Shown one piece after another: positions 1 to 6,475 of a DNA stretch of 27,615 bases (within the stretch, counting starts at the first letter, position 1; the number at the start of each line of letters is the position of its first letter). This stretch comes from Propionibacteriaceae bacterium UBA6122 (lineage in GTDB: Bacteria; Actinomycetota; Actinomycetes; Propionibacteriales; Propionibacteriaceae). The notes under the pieces are model-generated. The model searched no databases. It saw only the letters and a list, made by a program, of their open reading frames with translations, and had not been told where the DNA came from. Location of the stretch: positions 9,100-36,714 of the forward strand of contig DIVW01000029.1 in the NCBI GenBank assembly GCA_002428365.1, given 5' to 3'. Position numbers and translations under genes: made by a program.

Positions 1-331
1 CGAAGACCTTGCTGGTCGCGCGACCCAGATCGGCGAGCTGCTCACTGAGCGGCTCACTGCGCTGGCGGCAAAGTACCCCCAGATCGGCGAAATCCGCGGA
101 CGGGGGGCGATGATGGCGATCGAGATGGTGGCCGCTGACGGCTCCAAGACCCCGGACGCGGCCCTAACCAAGGCTGTGGTGGCCGGTTGCGGGCGTCGCG
201 GGGTGCTGATGCTCAGCTGTGGCAGCTATGGCAACGTGATCCGAATGCTGCCCCCGCTGGTGACCGAGTTGGCGTTGATCAACGACGCTATGGACGTGCT
301 TGACGAAGCCTTCGCCGAGGCCATCGGCTGA
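1..331 (+). CDS. gabT: 4-aminobutyrate aminotransferase, C-terminal part (5' end outside window)
   Basis: This is the last ~109 codons of a class-III PLP-dependent aminotransferase, read in the frame starting at base 2; the start lies before the window. What is seen: the GRGAMMAIEMV stretch and the C-terminal NVIRMLPPLV motif followed by an LxxAxxVLxEA helix, which are typical of the small domain of GABA aminotransferases. The enzyme transfers the amino group of GABA to 2-oxoglutarate, giving succinate semialdehyde. The next gene, 74 bases downstream on the same strand, encodes the dehydrogenase that consumes that product, which supports GABA over ornithine or other omega-amino acids as substrate. 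The catalytic lysine lies upstream of the window and cannot be checked. Confidence 0.88.
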   Translation, partial: EDLAGRATQIGELLTERLTALAAKYPQIGEIRGRGAMMAIEMVAADGSKTPDAALTKAVVAGCGRRGVLMLSCGSYGNVIRMLPPLVTELALINDAMDVLDEAFAEAIG

Positions 332-405
332 CTCGCACCTTCAGCGGTGCGGGGAATCTTCGGGGCACCTGAGCCCCAGTCAACGAGAATTGGAAGAGGA
401 CTGCG

Positions 406-1866
406 ATGACGCAATTGCCGAGCTCGGTGCCCACCGGATTGTTCATCGGTGGCCAGTGGCGCGATGCCAGTAATGGCGGCAAGTTCGTGGTGGAGGACCC
501 GGCGACCGGGCAGGCGCTGGCCGAAGTGGCCGACGCCACTCCCGAAGACGGCATGGCCGCCCTCGACGCGGCCGCAGCCGCCCAGGAATCCTGGGCGCGC
601 ACTGCGCCGCGGGTGCGGGGTGAGTTGCTGCGGGCCGGTTTCGAGGCGGTGACCGCACGTGCGGAGGAGTTCGCCCAGGTGATGACCTTGGAAATGGGCA
701 AGCCGCTGGCCGAATCCCGCGGCGAGGTGGCCTACGGTGCTGAGTTCTTGCGCTGGTTCTCCGAAGAGGCGGTGCGCATTTATGGCCGCTACTCAACCGC
801 GCCCGACGGCGTGAACCGCCTGCTGGTTACCAAGCGCCCGGTCGGGCCTTCGCTGCTGATCACGCCGTGGAATTTCCCGCTGGCGATGGCCACCCGCAAA
901 GTGGCCCCGGCGATGGCCGCCGGCTGCACCGTGGTGGTCAAGCCAGCCGCGCTGACCCCGCTGACCACGTTGTTGTTCGCCAAGGTGATGGAGGAGGCCG
1001 GGGTGCCGGCTGGGGTGATCAACGTCATTCCGACCTCCCGTTCGGGGGCGACCACCGCCCCGCTGTTCGCTGACCCCCGGCTGCGCAAGGTCTCTTTCAC
1101 CGGCTCGACCGAGGTTGGCCGGGTGCTGCTGAAGCAGGCTGCCGATGGCGTGCTGCGGACGTCCATGGAGTTGGGCGGCAACGCCCCGTTCCTGGTGTTC
1201 TCCGATGCCGACCTGAACGCCGCAGTGGACGGCGCCTACAACGCCAAGCTGCGTAACGGTGGCCAGGCTTGCACCGCGGCCAACCGGATTTACGTCCATT
1301 CGGGGATCGCTGAAGAGTTCTCCGAGAAGCTCGCGGCCCGGGTGGCCGGCATTCAGGTAGGCCCCGGCATCGAGGACGGCACCCAGCTCGGCCCGGTGAT
1401 CGACGACGACGCTTTGGTTCGGATCGGCGGCCTGGTGGACGAAGCGGTGTCGACCGGCGGCAAGGTGCTCACCGGTGGTCATCGGATGGACCGCGCTGGC
1501 CACTTCTTTGAGCCGACCGTGCTGGTGAACGTGCCGCGCGAGGCGCGGGTGCTCACCGAGGAGATCTTCGGCCCGGTGGTGCCGATCTCCACCTTCGACA
1601 CCGAGGACGAGGCGATCGAGCTGGCCAACAGCTCCGAATACGGCCTGATCTCGTATGTGTTCACCAAGAACCTGGCACGGGCGCTGCGATTGGGCGAGCG
1701 GATCGAGACCGGCATGCTTGCGGTCAACGCCGGGGTGATTTCGAACCCGGCTGCGCCCTTCGGTGGGGTGAAGCAGTCGGGCCTGGGTCGCGAAGGCGGC
1801 GAAGAGGGTATCGAGGAATACCTGGAGACCGTCTACATCGGCATCGGCAACCCGTACGCCAGCTAA
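406..1866 (+). CDS. gabD: Succinate-semialdehyde dehydrogenase (NAD(P)+), aldehyde dehydrogenase family
   Basis: A 486-residue aldehyde dehydrogenase of normal family length. Visible motifs in order: TPWNFP (N156, oxyanion-hole Asn), cofactor-binding VVVKP (K179), the FTGSTEVG nucleotide-binding turn (231-238), general base E255 in MELGGNAP, and nucleophile C289 in NGGQACTAANR. The C-terminal PFGGVKQSGLGREGG is typical of SSADH-like enzymes. It oxidises succinate semialdehyde to succinate, feeding the TCA cycle. A purine-rich Shine-Dalgarno (GGAAGAGGA, 392-400) precedes the ATG by a short spacer. It follows gabT closely and the two are probably co-transcribed. Cofactor preference cannot be read from the sequence with confidence, and other short-chain semialdehydes are possible substrates. 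Confidence 0.9.
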   Translation: MTQLPSSVPTGLFIGGQWRDASNGGKFVVEDPATGQALAEVADATPEDGMAALDAAAAAQESWARTAPRVRGELLRAGFEAVTARAEEFAQVMTLEMGKPLAESRGEVAYGAEFLRWFSEEAVRIYGRYSTAPDGVNRLLVTKRPVGPSLLITPWNFPLAMATRKVAPAMAAGCTVVVKPAALTPLTTLLFAKVMEEAGVPAGVINVIPTSRSGATTAPLFADPRLRKVSFTGSTEVGRVLLKQAADGVLRTSMELGGNAPFLVFSDADLNAAVDGAYNAKLRNGGQACTAANRIYVHSGIAEEFSEKLAARVAGIQVGPGIEDGTQLGPVIDDDALVRIGGLVDEAVSTGGKVLTGGHRMDRAGHFFEPTVLVNVPREARVLTEEIFGPVVPISTFDTEDEAIELANSSEYGLISYVFTKNLARALRLGERIETGMLAVNAGVISNPAAPFGGVKQSGLGREGGEEGIEEYLETVYIGIGNPYAS

Positions 1867-1912
1867 CTCAACCAGCAGTGGGTCCGCGCCGATTACCGTC
1901 TTGTGGCAAGTT

Positions 1913-2030
1913 CCCTGAGCTCGTCGAAGGGTCGAAGGGCGGGGCTTCGACAAGCTCAGCCAACTGGGTCCGGATCAGCCAACTGGGTCCGGATCAGCCA
2001 ACTGGGCTTCGACGGGCTCAGCCAACTGGT
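1913..2030. repeat. Cluster of palindromic (CCCTGAGCTCGTCGAAGGG type) and 19-bp tandem repeats
   Basis: In the gap between the convergent gabD and ACT-domain genes, CCCTGAGCTCGTCGAAGGG (1913-1931) is followed by an inverted relative, GGGGCTTCGACAAGCTCAGCC (split here only for description; 1941-1961). CTGAGCTCGTCGAAG and CTTCGACAAGCTCAG are reverse complements with one mismatch, so a hairpin of about 15 bp can form. Next come two exact copies of the 19-mer CAGCCAACTGGGTCCGGAT (1957-1975, 1976-1994), a partial third (1995-2006), another CTTCGACGGGCTCAG arm (2007-2021), and a fourth CAGCCAACTGG (2019-2029). A near-identical palindrome occurs at 27597-27615. The cluster could also serve as a bidirectional terminator. 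Confidence 0.8.
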
Positions 2031-2041
2031 GGTCAGTTCCT

Positions 2042-2548
2042 TCAGCTCAGGTGCAGATCCACTTGGATTTCGGCGGCCAGGTCCTCAAGGTCGGCACGAA
2101 TGGCGGCGGTGTCGGCATCGGCGGGCACCCGGGCCACCACGGTGGCCTCGAAGAGCTTGCCGCCGGCCATCGGCGCATCAACGGTCTTACTGGATAGGTG
2201 CTCGATGTTGAGTTGATGTCGGTTGAGGGCTGCCGATATCTCGCGGACGATACCCGGACGGTCATTGCCGATCACGGTCAGGCTGAGCATTGGCCAGTCG
2301 CCAGGCCCCTGGGTGGTGCCGGTATGGGCAGTGATCTTCAGCAGCCCGTCCAGAGAGTGGAGGGCCGCGTTGAGCGCTTGCTCTCGATCTGCGGGCACTG
2401 AGACCTCGACGATGCCAGCGAAAGTGCCGGCCAGTTCGGCCAACTCGCTGCGCTCCCAGTTGCCGCCGTGGGCGCTCACCACTTCAGCTAGCGCAGCCAC
2501 CAGGCCGGCGCGGTCGTCCCCGATCAGGGTCAATACGAGCATGGGCAT
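2042..2548 (-). CDS. Two-ACT-domain protein, GcvR-like
   Basis: A 168-residue protein consisting of two ACT domains: residues ~1-75 (LVLTLIGDDRAGLVAALAEVV) and ~85-165 (LSLTVIGNDRPGIVREISAAL). Each domain carries the DDRxGLV/NDRPGIV loop that binds small ligands such as amino acids. The architecture and length match the GcvR family (glycine cleavage repressor accessory protein), but no GcvA or glycine-cleavage genes are in view, so the ligand and target are unknown. The ATG at 2548 was chosen because the first beta strand follows directly and TAGCAT (2556-2561) lies 7 nt upstream as a -10 box, suggesting a leaderless mRNA; a second ATG two codons later is possible. The gene is divergent from the tetR gene. 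Confidence 0.8.
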   Translation of the reverse strand: MPMLVLTLIGDDRAGLVAALAEVVSAHGGNWERSELAELAGTFAGIVEVSVPADREQALNAALHSLDGLLKITAHTGTTQGPGDWPMLSLTVIGNDRPGIVREISAALNRHQLNIEHLSSKTVDAPMAGGKLFEATVVARVPADADTAAIRADLEDLAAEIQVDLHLS

Positions 2549-2555
2549 GTCAGGG

Positions 2556-2561
2556 ATGCTA
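2556..2561 (-). promoter_or_regulatory. -10 box of the ACT-domain gene (leaderless start)
   Basis: TAGCAT on the minus strand ends 7 nt before the ATG at 2548. No Shine-Dalgarno is visible in that interval. Spacing matches a transcript beginning at or next to the start codon, as for several other genes in this window. Confidence 0.5.
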
Positions 2562-2615
2562 CTCACCGGTTGGGTGCTCGGCGGCCCATCCCGGGCTGGA
2601 CAGTCTCGATTTCGC

Positions 2616-2640
2616 TGAGTACGCTCACTGAGCGTGATCA
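2616..2640. promoter_or_regulatory. Inverted repeat overlapping the tetR start: likely TetR operator
   Basis: TGA-n2-ACGCTC-n3-GAGCGT-n2-TCA is a 25-bp interrupted palindrome: arms ACGCTC (2621-2626) and GAGCGT (2630-2635), with outer TGA (2616-2618) and TCA (2638-2640) also matching. It covers a putative -10 box TACGCT (2620-2625) and the GTG start at 2634. TetR-family proteins typically bind such palindromes at their own promoters, so autorepression of the TetR-monooxygenase-membrane protein unit is inferred. Confidence 0.55.
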
Positions 2641-3218
2641 GTAGAACCGAACAGAAGGCGCGAACTCGGGCCGAAATCCTCGCCGCCGCGCGACGAGTCG
2701 TGACCGAACAGGGCTTCGCCACCACCACCGCGCGTGAGGTGGCCGCGGCAGCCGGAGTGGCCATCGGTACGGTCTTCCTCCACTTCCCGACCATGGGCCA
2801 GCTCGCCGAAACCATGCTGGACGAAACGGTCGCGGCCGCCTTGGCGAGCGCCGCCGAGCAGCGGCCAGACGGATTGGTCGAACGCCTGGTACACGTCAGC
2901 GACTGCCTTTTTCGGGGCTACGCCGCCGAGCCGGAGCTATCGCGGCAGGTGATCGCCGGTTCGCTGTTCGAGAGTGCCCCGGGTAGCCCGTCCCAGCTGC
3001 GAATGGGGGAGTTTCGCGGCTGGGTGGTCGATGAGGTGAGTGTTGCGGTCGGACGCGGCGAGATCGCCCCCATCGATCCCGGGGCGGCCTTTCTCGGCTA
3101 CTTCGCCCTCTACTTCGGCGCGCTGGTGGCCGGCCTACGCGGCGAGCTGGATCGCGGCGCCCAGTTGGCCTTGCTGCGGGCCTCATTGCAGCGCTTTTTC
3201 GCCCAAAAGGAGAACTGA
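2634..3218 (+). CDS. TetR-family transcriptional regulator
   Basis: A 194-residue TetR-type repressor. Residues ~12-58 form the N-terminal HTH: TRAEILAAARRVVTEQGF, then TTAREVAAAAGVAIGTVFLHF, with the recognition helix ending in the usual G-T-x-x-x-H-F pattern. The rest is the helical ligand-binding and dimerisation domain, which shows no recognisable ligand signature. GTG at 2634 is the first usable start: an in-frame stop lies at 2616-2618. The start codon sits inside a 25-bp palindrome and 8 nt after TACGCT, pointing to a leaderless, autoregulated gene. The monooxygenase gene begins 5 nt after the stop, so this regulator very probably controls it in response to the monooxygenase's substrate or a related aromatic or xenobiotic molecule. 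Confidence 0.88.
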   Translation: MISRTEQKARTRAEILAAARRVVTEQGFATTTAREVAAAAGVAIGTVFLHFPTMGQLAETMLDETVAAALASAAEQRPDGLVERLVHVSDCLFRGYAAEPELSRQVIAGSLFESAPGSPSQLRMGEFRGWVVDEVSVAVGRGEIAPIDPGAAFLGYFALYFGALVAGLRGELDRGAQLALLRASLQRFFAQKEN

Positions 3219-3223
3219 GTTAC

Positions 3224-4351
3224 ATGGAAATCATCATCGTCGGCGCCGGGATCGGCGGGCTTGCCGCGGCCATCGCCCTCGCCAAGGACGGGCATCAGGT
3301 GCGGCTGGTCGAGCGCAGCGGCGAGTTCACCGCAGCTGGGGCTGGCATCGTGCTCGCTCCGAACGCGGTGCAGGTGCTGGCCTCGCTGGGCGTGTCGCTG
3401 GCCGGTGAAGGTCAGGTGCTGGCGTCCACCGAAATCACCGACAAAGCCGGACGCCGCCTCGCCAACCTTTCCCCGGCCCGGCTGGCTACCGCCCATGGGC
3501 CGAGCTACGGCATCACCCGGGCGCGGGTGCACGAGTTGCTCGCCGCGGCCCTGCCAGCAGGGGTCGAGGTGATCTTCGACGCCTCGGTTCGCAGCGTCGA
3601 AGACGACGGCTCGCGGGTGCATCTTGGCTCCTCGGCTGGCGAGTTGAGCGCCGAGGCAGTGGTGGCCGCGGACGGGTTGCGCTCTGCCGTCCGGGCCCAA
3701 CTGCCGACCGGGCCGGGCGCGCTGCGCTACAGCGGGACGACGTGCTGGCGCGGCGTGATCGACTTCGAGCCCGGGCAGGTGGCTACTGAAGCGTGGGGCG
3801 GTCACACCCGAGTCGGGGTCGTGCCGGTTGGGGGTGGGCGCGCCTACTACTACCTGGTGGCCACCGCCGAGCCGGAGGCGTCCGGGCCGAGCGACCTTGC
3901 GGGGTTCACTGAGCTCTTCGACGGCTACGGCGGGGTGGCCGGTGAACTGTTGGCGGAGTTGAGGCAGGTGCCGCCGCTGCATCACGACCTGTTAGAGCTG
4001 GATCGTCCGGTGTGGGGTGCCGGACGAGTGCTGTTGCTCGGCGACGCTGCGCACAGCATGACGCCCAATCAGGGCCAGGGTGCGGTGATGGCGATCGAAG
4101 ACGCCAAGGCGTTGATGCTGGCCGTCCGCGGCGGTGCAGAGGGTGCCCTGGCGCGCTACACCGCTGCTCGGCACGCCCGGGTGCGCAAAGTGCAGCTGGA
4201 TTCGCGCCGCTTGGGGGAGGTTGCCCATTGGCGCAATCCGGTCGCAATGGCGGTGCGGAACTTCGGGATGCGGCTAACCCCGCAGTCGGCTGGCGACGCG
4301 ACGCTGGCTGCCCTGGTGCGTCCCGGCATCGAGTTGGCGGTGGCGAAATGA
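3224..4351 (+). CDS. FAD-dependent monooxygenase (PHBH/salicylate hydroxylase type)
   Basis: A 375-residue class A flavoprotein monooxygenase, likely using NAD(P)H to hydroxylate a small organic substrate. Seen in order: the Rossmann motif VGAGIGG (6-12) with E30 at the end of the second strand for the FAD ribose, an R in YGITRARVHELL (~99-106), the DG motif in VAADGLRSAVR (D150-G151), and the second FAD motif GDAAHSMTPNQGQG (273-286). AAAGGAGA (3206-3213) is the ribosome binding site. The gene lies 5 nt after tetR and its TGA overlaps the next ATG (ATGA), so all three genes form one unit. The substrate cannot be inferred; salicylate-like aromatics, kynurenine, or a tetracycline/rifamycin-type drug are all possible for this superfamily. 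Confidence 0.88.
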   Translation: MEIIIVGAGIGGLAAAIALAKDGHQVRLVERSGEFTAAGAGIVLAPNAVQVLASLGVSLAGEGQVLASTEITDKAGRRLANLSPARLATAHGPSYGITRARVHELLAAALPAGVEVIFDASVRSVEDDGSRVHLGSSAGELSAEAVVAADGLRSAVRAQLPTGPGALRYSGTTCWRGVIDFEPGQVATEAWGGHTRVGVVPVGGGRAYYYLVATAEPEASGPSDLAGFTELFDGYGGVAGELLAELRQVPPLHHDLLELDRPVWGAGRVLLLGDAAHSMTPNQGQGAVMAIEDAKALMLAVRGGAEGALARYTAARHARVRKVQLDSRRLGEVAHWRNPVAMAVRNFGMRLTPQSAGDATLAALVRPGIELAVAK

Positions 4352-4791
4352 GTCGCCGGGACGTCCTCGGCGCCCGCATCTTCGGCTGGTCGCTGTTGGT
4401 ATTGGGCGCCGGCCATCTGAGCACCGCGGTCGCGGAGCTGGGCCGAACCCCGGACGCGGCCACTCAGCAGGCGATGGCCGCTTTGCGGCTAGCTGCAGTA
4501 GCGATGCCGGGACCGCAGCGAAACCTCGAACAGTTGATGTGGGGCTACAGCCTGTTGATGGGGCTGATGGTGATCGCCTTCGGCGCGGCCTTCCTGTGGG
4601 CGGCCAGCCGGGCGTCCGGTTCGTTACGGCTGCTGCTGTGGATCGGCGCGGGAGTGGCCTTGGCCGGGTTGGCGATCTCGGCGCTACTGATGCCCCTGCC
4701 GCCGATCATCGGCCTGGGCGTGGCTTTGGTCGGAGCGGTCTTCGGCCTCACCGATCGAGGCGCAGCTTCCCCGGGCAGCCCTGCCTTTTAA
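4348..4791 (+). CDS. Small four-helix integral membrane protein
   Basis: A 147-residue hydrophobic protein with about four predicted membrane segments (~8-28, ~60-85, ~92-110, ~113-133). The glycine-rich first helix (FGWSLLVLGAGHLSTA) and the layout resemble uncharacterised LIC_13387-type membrane proteins, but this assignment rests on resemblance only. The ATG at 4348 overlaps the monooxygenase stop as ATGA, a translational coupling arrangement, and is much better than upstream in-frame starts that would lie inside the monooxygenase gene. Co-expression with the TetR regulator and the monooxygenase suggests a supporting role such as substrate or product passage or a membrane site for the flavoprotein; this is inference. 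Confidence 0.7.
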   Translation: MSRRDVLGARIFGWSLLVLGAGHLSTAVAELGRTPDAATQQAMAALRLAAVAMPGPQRNLEQLMWGYSLLMGLMVIAFGAAFLWAASRASGSLRLLLWIGAGVALAGLAISALLMPLPPIIGLGVALVGAVFGLTDRGAASPGSPAF

Positions 4792-4803
4792 CGACCTGCT
4801 CCT

Positions 4804-4959
4804 ATTGGGGACGGTTCCAATTAGCGCAGCTCCAATTGGAACCGTCCCCAATGTGAGTGTGAGTGGTCCCCACTGCTCATATTGGAACCGTCCCCAATAT
4901 GAGCAGCGCTGGTAGGGACGGTTCCCACCTGCTGCGCACGGCAACCGTCTCCAATGCGC
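4804..4959. repeat. Cluster of hairpin repeats sharing a GGGACGGTTCC core (REP/REPIN-like)
   Basis: Between two convergent genes. (1) A perfect 19-bp inverted repeat: ATTGGGGACGGTTCCAATT (4804-4822) and its complement (4834-4852), with an 11-nt loop. (2) A perfect 13-bp inverted repeat, CTGCTCATATTGG (4873-4885) and CCAATATGAGCAG (4894-4906), with AACCGTCC as loop. (3) GGT-a-GGG / CCCACC (4911-4929), with ACGGTT as loop. (4) GCGCA (4934-4938) / TGCGC (4955-4959), with a decayed AACCGTCTCC in the loop. All four carry the core motif or a degraded form of it, so they look like copies of one element rather than four unrelated terminators. A 26-nt segment of copy 1 (4807-4832) recurs exactly at 19482-19507. 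The first hairpin could additionally terminate transcription. Confidence 0.85.
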
Positions 4960-4975
4960 AATGCGCGGGTGCGTG

Positions 4976-5188
4976 TTAGTTGGCGTCCTTAGCGGCGGGA
5001 CGGGCGGCGTCGATCTTGGCTTTGGCGCCATCGAGCCAGGTCTGGCAGACCTTGGCCAGCTCTTCGCCACGCTCCCACAGGGCCATCGATTCACTCAGCG
5101 GTACCGAGCCGGATTCGAGCTTGCGGACGATCTCGACCAGCTGATCGCGGGCCTCTTCGTAGCTGAGCTCGGTCTTCTTGGCGGTCAT
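4976..5188 (-). CDS. xseB: Exodeoxyribonuclease VII small subunit
   Basis: A 70-residue helical protein with the family signature LSYEEARDQLVEIVRKLESGSVPL followed by SMALWERGEELAKVCQTWLDGAKAKI, which covers the whole XseB domain. Several copies bind the large subunit to make exonuclease VII, which degrades single-stranded DNA from both ends into oligonucleotides. Its ATG overlaps the end of xseA by 4 nt, so the two subunits are translationally coupled. The C-terminus is short and alanine-rich, as usual. Confidence 0.93.
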   Translation of the reverse strand: MTAKKTELSYEEARDQLVEIVRKLESGSVPLSESMALWERGEELAKVCQTWLDGAKAKIDAARPAAKDAN

Positions 5189-6408
5189 GGCTGCTCCACT
5201 AGTTCGGTTTTGGTGACGCTGAGTCCGAGTTGGCCATCGGCCAGCCGGGCGGTGAGTTTGGCTCCCTTGGCGGTGGCGGCCACCCGATCAACTGTGCCGC
5301 CCTCAGCGTCGGAGAGGATCGCGTAGCCGCGTTGCAGGGTGGCCCGCGGCGAAAGTGCGCGCACTCGTTCGATGGTGTGGGATAGGCCGAGGTGTTCTTC
5401 GCGAACCCGGCCATTGATCGCCCGGACGAGCCGCTCGCGGCTGGCGTCCAATCGCTCGAAATGCCCGGTCAGTGATGCGGACGGATCAAGTAGCACCGGA
5501 CGGCTGCGCAACTCCTCAAGGCGGCGTTGTTCGCTGACCACCCGGGTGCTGACAGCTTGGCGCACCCGGCCAATCGCGGCGGCAACGTTGGCGGCTTCGG
5601 CGGCAGCGTCCGGCACAACTCGTTTGGCCGCATCAGTAGGGGTGGAGGCGCGCAGATCGGCCACCAGATCAAGAATTGGGGTGTCGGTTTCGTGCCCGAT
5701 GGCGCTCACCACCGGGGTCTTGCAGGCAAAGACAGCGCGAGCGAGGCTCTCATCGCTGAAGGCCAACAGGTCTTCGAGCGAGCCGCCGCCGCGGGCGATG
5801 ATGATCACGTCCACCTCGGGGTGCGCGTCCAGGGCACGCAACGCGTCGATCACCTGCTCGACGGCCGCCGGGCCTTGAACCAGGGTGTTGCGAACCTCGA
5901 CGATCGCGGCCGGCCAGCGGCGGGCGATGTTCTCGATCACGTCTCGTTCGGCAGCACTGGCCGCCCCCGTGATCAGGCCGATGCGGCGCGGCAGAAAAGG
6001 CAGCCGCTGTTTGCGGGCCGGATCGAACAGGCCCTCGGCCTGCAACATGCGTTTGCGCTGCTCGATGGCGGCCAGCAGTCGTCCCTCCCCGGACGGACGC
6101 AGCTCGCGGCATTCGAAGGTCAAACCGCCGGATTTGCTCCACACCGTCGGCTTCACCCAGGCGGCCACCACAGTGCCCTCGGTGATCGGGCCAGCAGCGT
6201 CCAGCACGGCCAGGGTGGTCGAGAGAGTGACCGAAACCTCGGCCAGTGTGTCGCGCATGGTGAGGAACTGGGTGATTCCGGAACGGCGCTTGATCTCGAT
6301 CAGCTGACCCTCTACCCAGATCGGGTTGAGCCGCTCTACCCAGTCTTTGGTGGCAGCCACCACCGTGCGCAACGGCTGGGGTTGCTCAGGAGAACTGCTC
6401 AGCGCCAT
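5185..6408 (-). CDS. xseA: Exodeoxyribonuclease VII large subunit
   Basis: A 407-residue protein of standard length. Residues ~15-108 form the N-terminal OB-fold (WVEGQLIEIKRRSGITQFLTMRD). The catalytic domain follows, with LPRRIGLITGAASAAERDV (~139-157), the IIARGGGSLEDLLAFSDE core (~203-220), and SAIGHETDTPILDLVADLRAS (~235-255) carrying conserved H239, E240 and D242. The C-terminal ~130 residues are the charged coiled-coil that docks XseB. TAGCCT (6415-6420) lies 6 nt upstream of the ATG at 6408, so the transcript is probably leaderless. It is divergent from ispH across only 67 bases. Confidence 0.95.
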   Translation of the reverse strand: MALSSSPEQPQPLRTVVAATKDWVERLNPIWVEGQLIEIKRRSGITQFLTMRDTLAEVSVTLSTTLAVLDAAGPITEGTVVAAWVKPTVWSKSGGLTFECRELRPSGEGRLLAAIEQRKRMLQAEGLFDPARKQRLPFLPRRIGLITGAASAAERDVIENIARRWPAAIVEVRNTLVQGPAAVEQVIDALRALDAHPEVDVIIIARGGGSLEDLLAFSDESLARAVFACKTPVVSAIGHETDTPILDLVADLRASTPTDAAKRVVPDAAAEAANVAAAIGRVRQAVSTRVVSEQRRLEELRSRPVLLDPSASLTGHFERLDASRERLVRAINGRVREEHLGLSHTIERVRALSPRATLQRGYAILSDAEGGTVDRVAATAKGAKLTARLADGQLGLSVTKTELVEQP

Positions 6409-6414
6409 GCGAGC

Positions 6415-6420
6415 AGGCTA
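6415..6420 (-). promoter_or_regulatory. -10 box of xseA (leaderless start)
   Basis: TAGCCT on the minus strand is separated from the xseA ATG by GCTCGC (6 nt). It matches the TANNNT actinobacterial -10 pattern, and no Shine-Dalgarno can fit between it and the start. Confidence 0.6.
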
Positions 6421-6463
6421 GCTGCTGGCACCGACACCCGCACCGGTTCGCAGCCCGCGCACC

Positions 6464-6469
6464 TAGACT
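6464..6469 (+). promoter_or_regulatory. -10 box of ispH (leaderless start)
   Basis: TAGACT is followed by GGGCCC and then the ispH ATG at 6476. The 6-nt spacing implies transcription starts at the first base of the start codon. It faces the xseA -10 box, with 43 bases between the two boxes. Confidence 0.65.
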
Positions 6470-6475
6470 GGGCCC

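Noticed and set aside
793..1953. Long minus-strand open frame (386 codons) opposite gabD
   Set aside because: It is a composition-driven shadow of a clear aldehyde dehydrogenase gene, has no recognisable motifs, and runs through the repeat cluster.
1957..2029. Tandem units considered as a CRISPR array
   Set aside because: Units are 19 bp with no variable spacers of constant length, and no cas genes are near.
2549..2815. N-terminal extension of the ACT-domain frame
   Set aside because: It would overlap tetR on the other strand and the -10 boxes; ACT domain 1 starts right at the chosen ATG.
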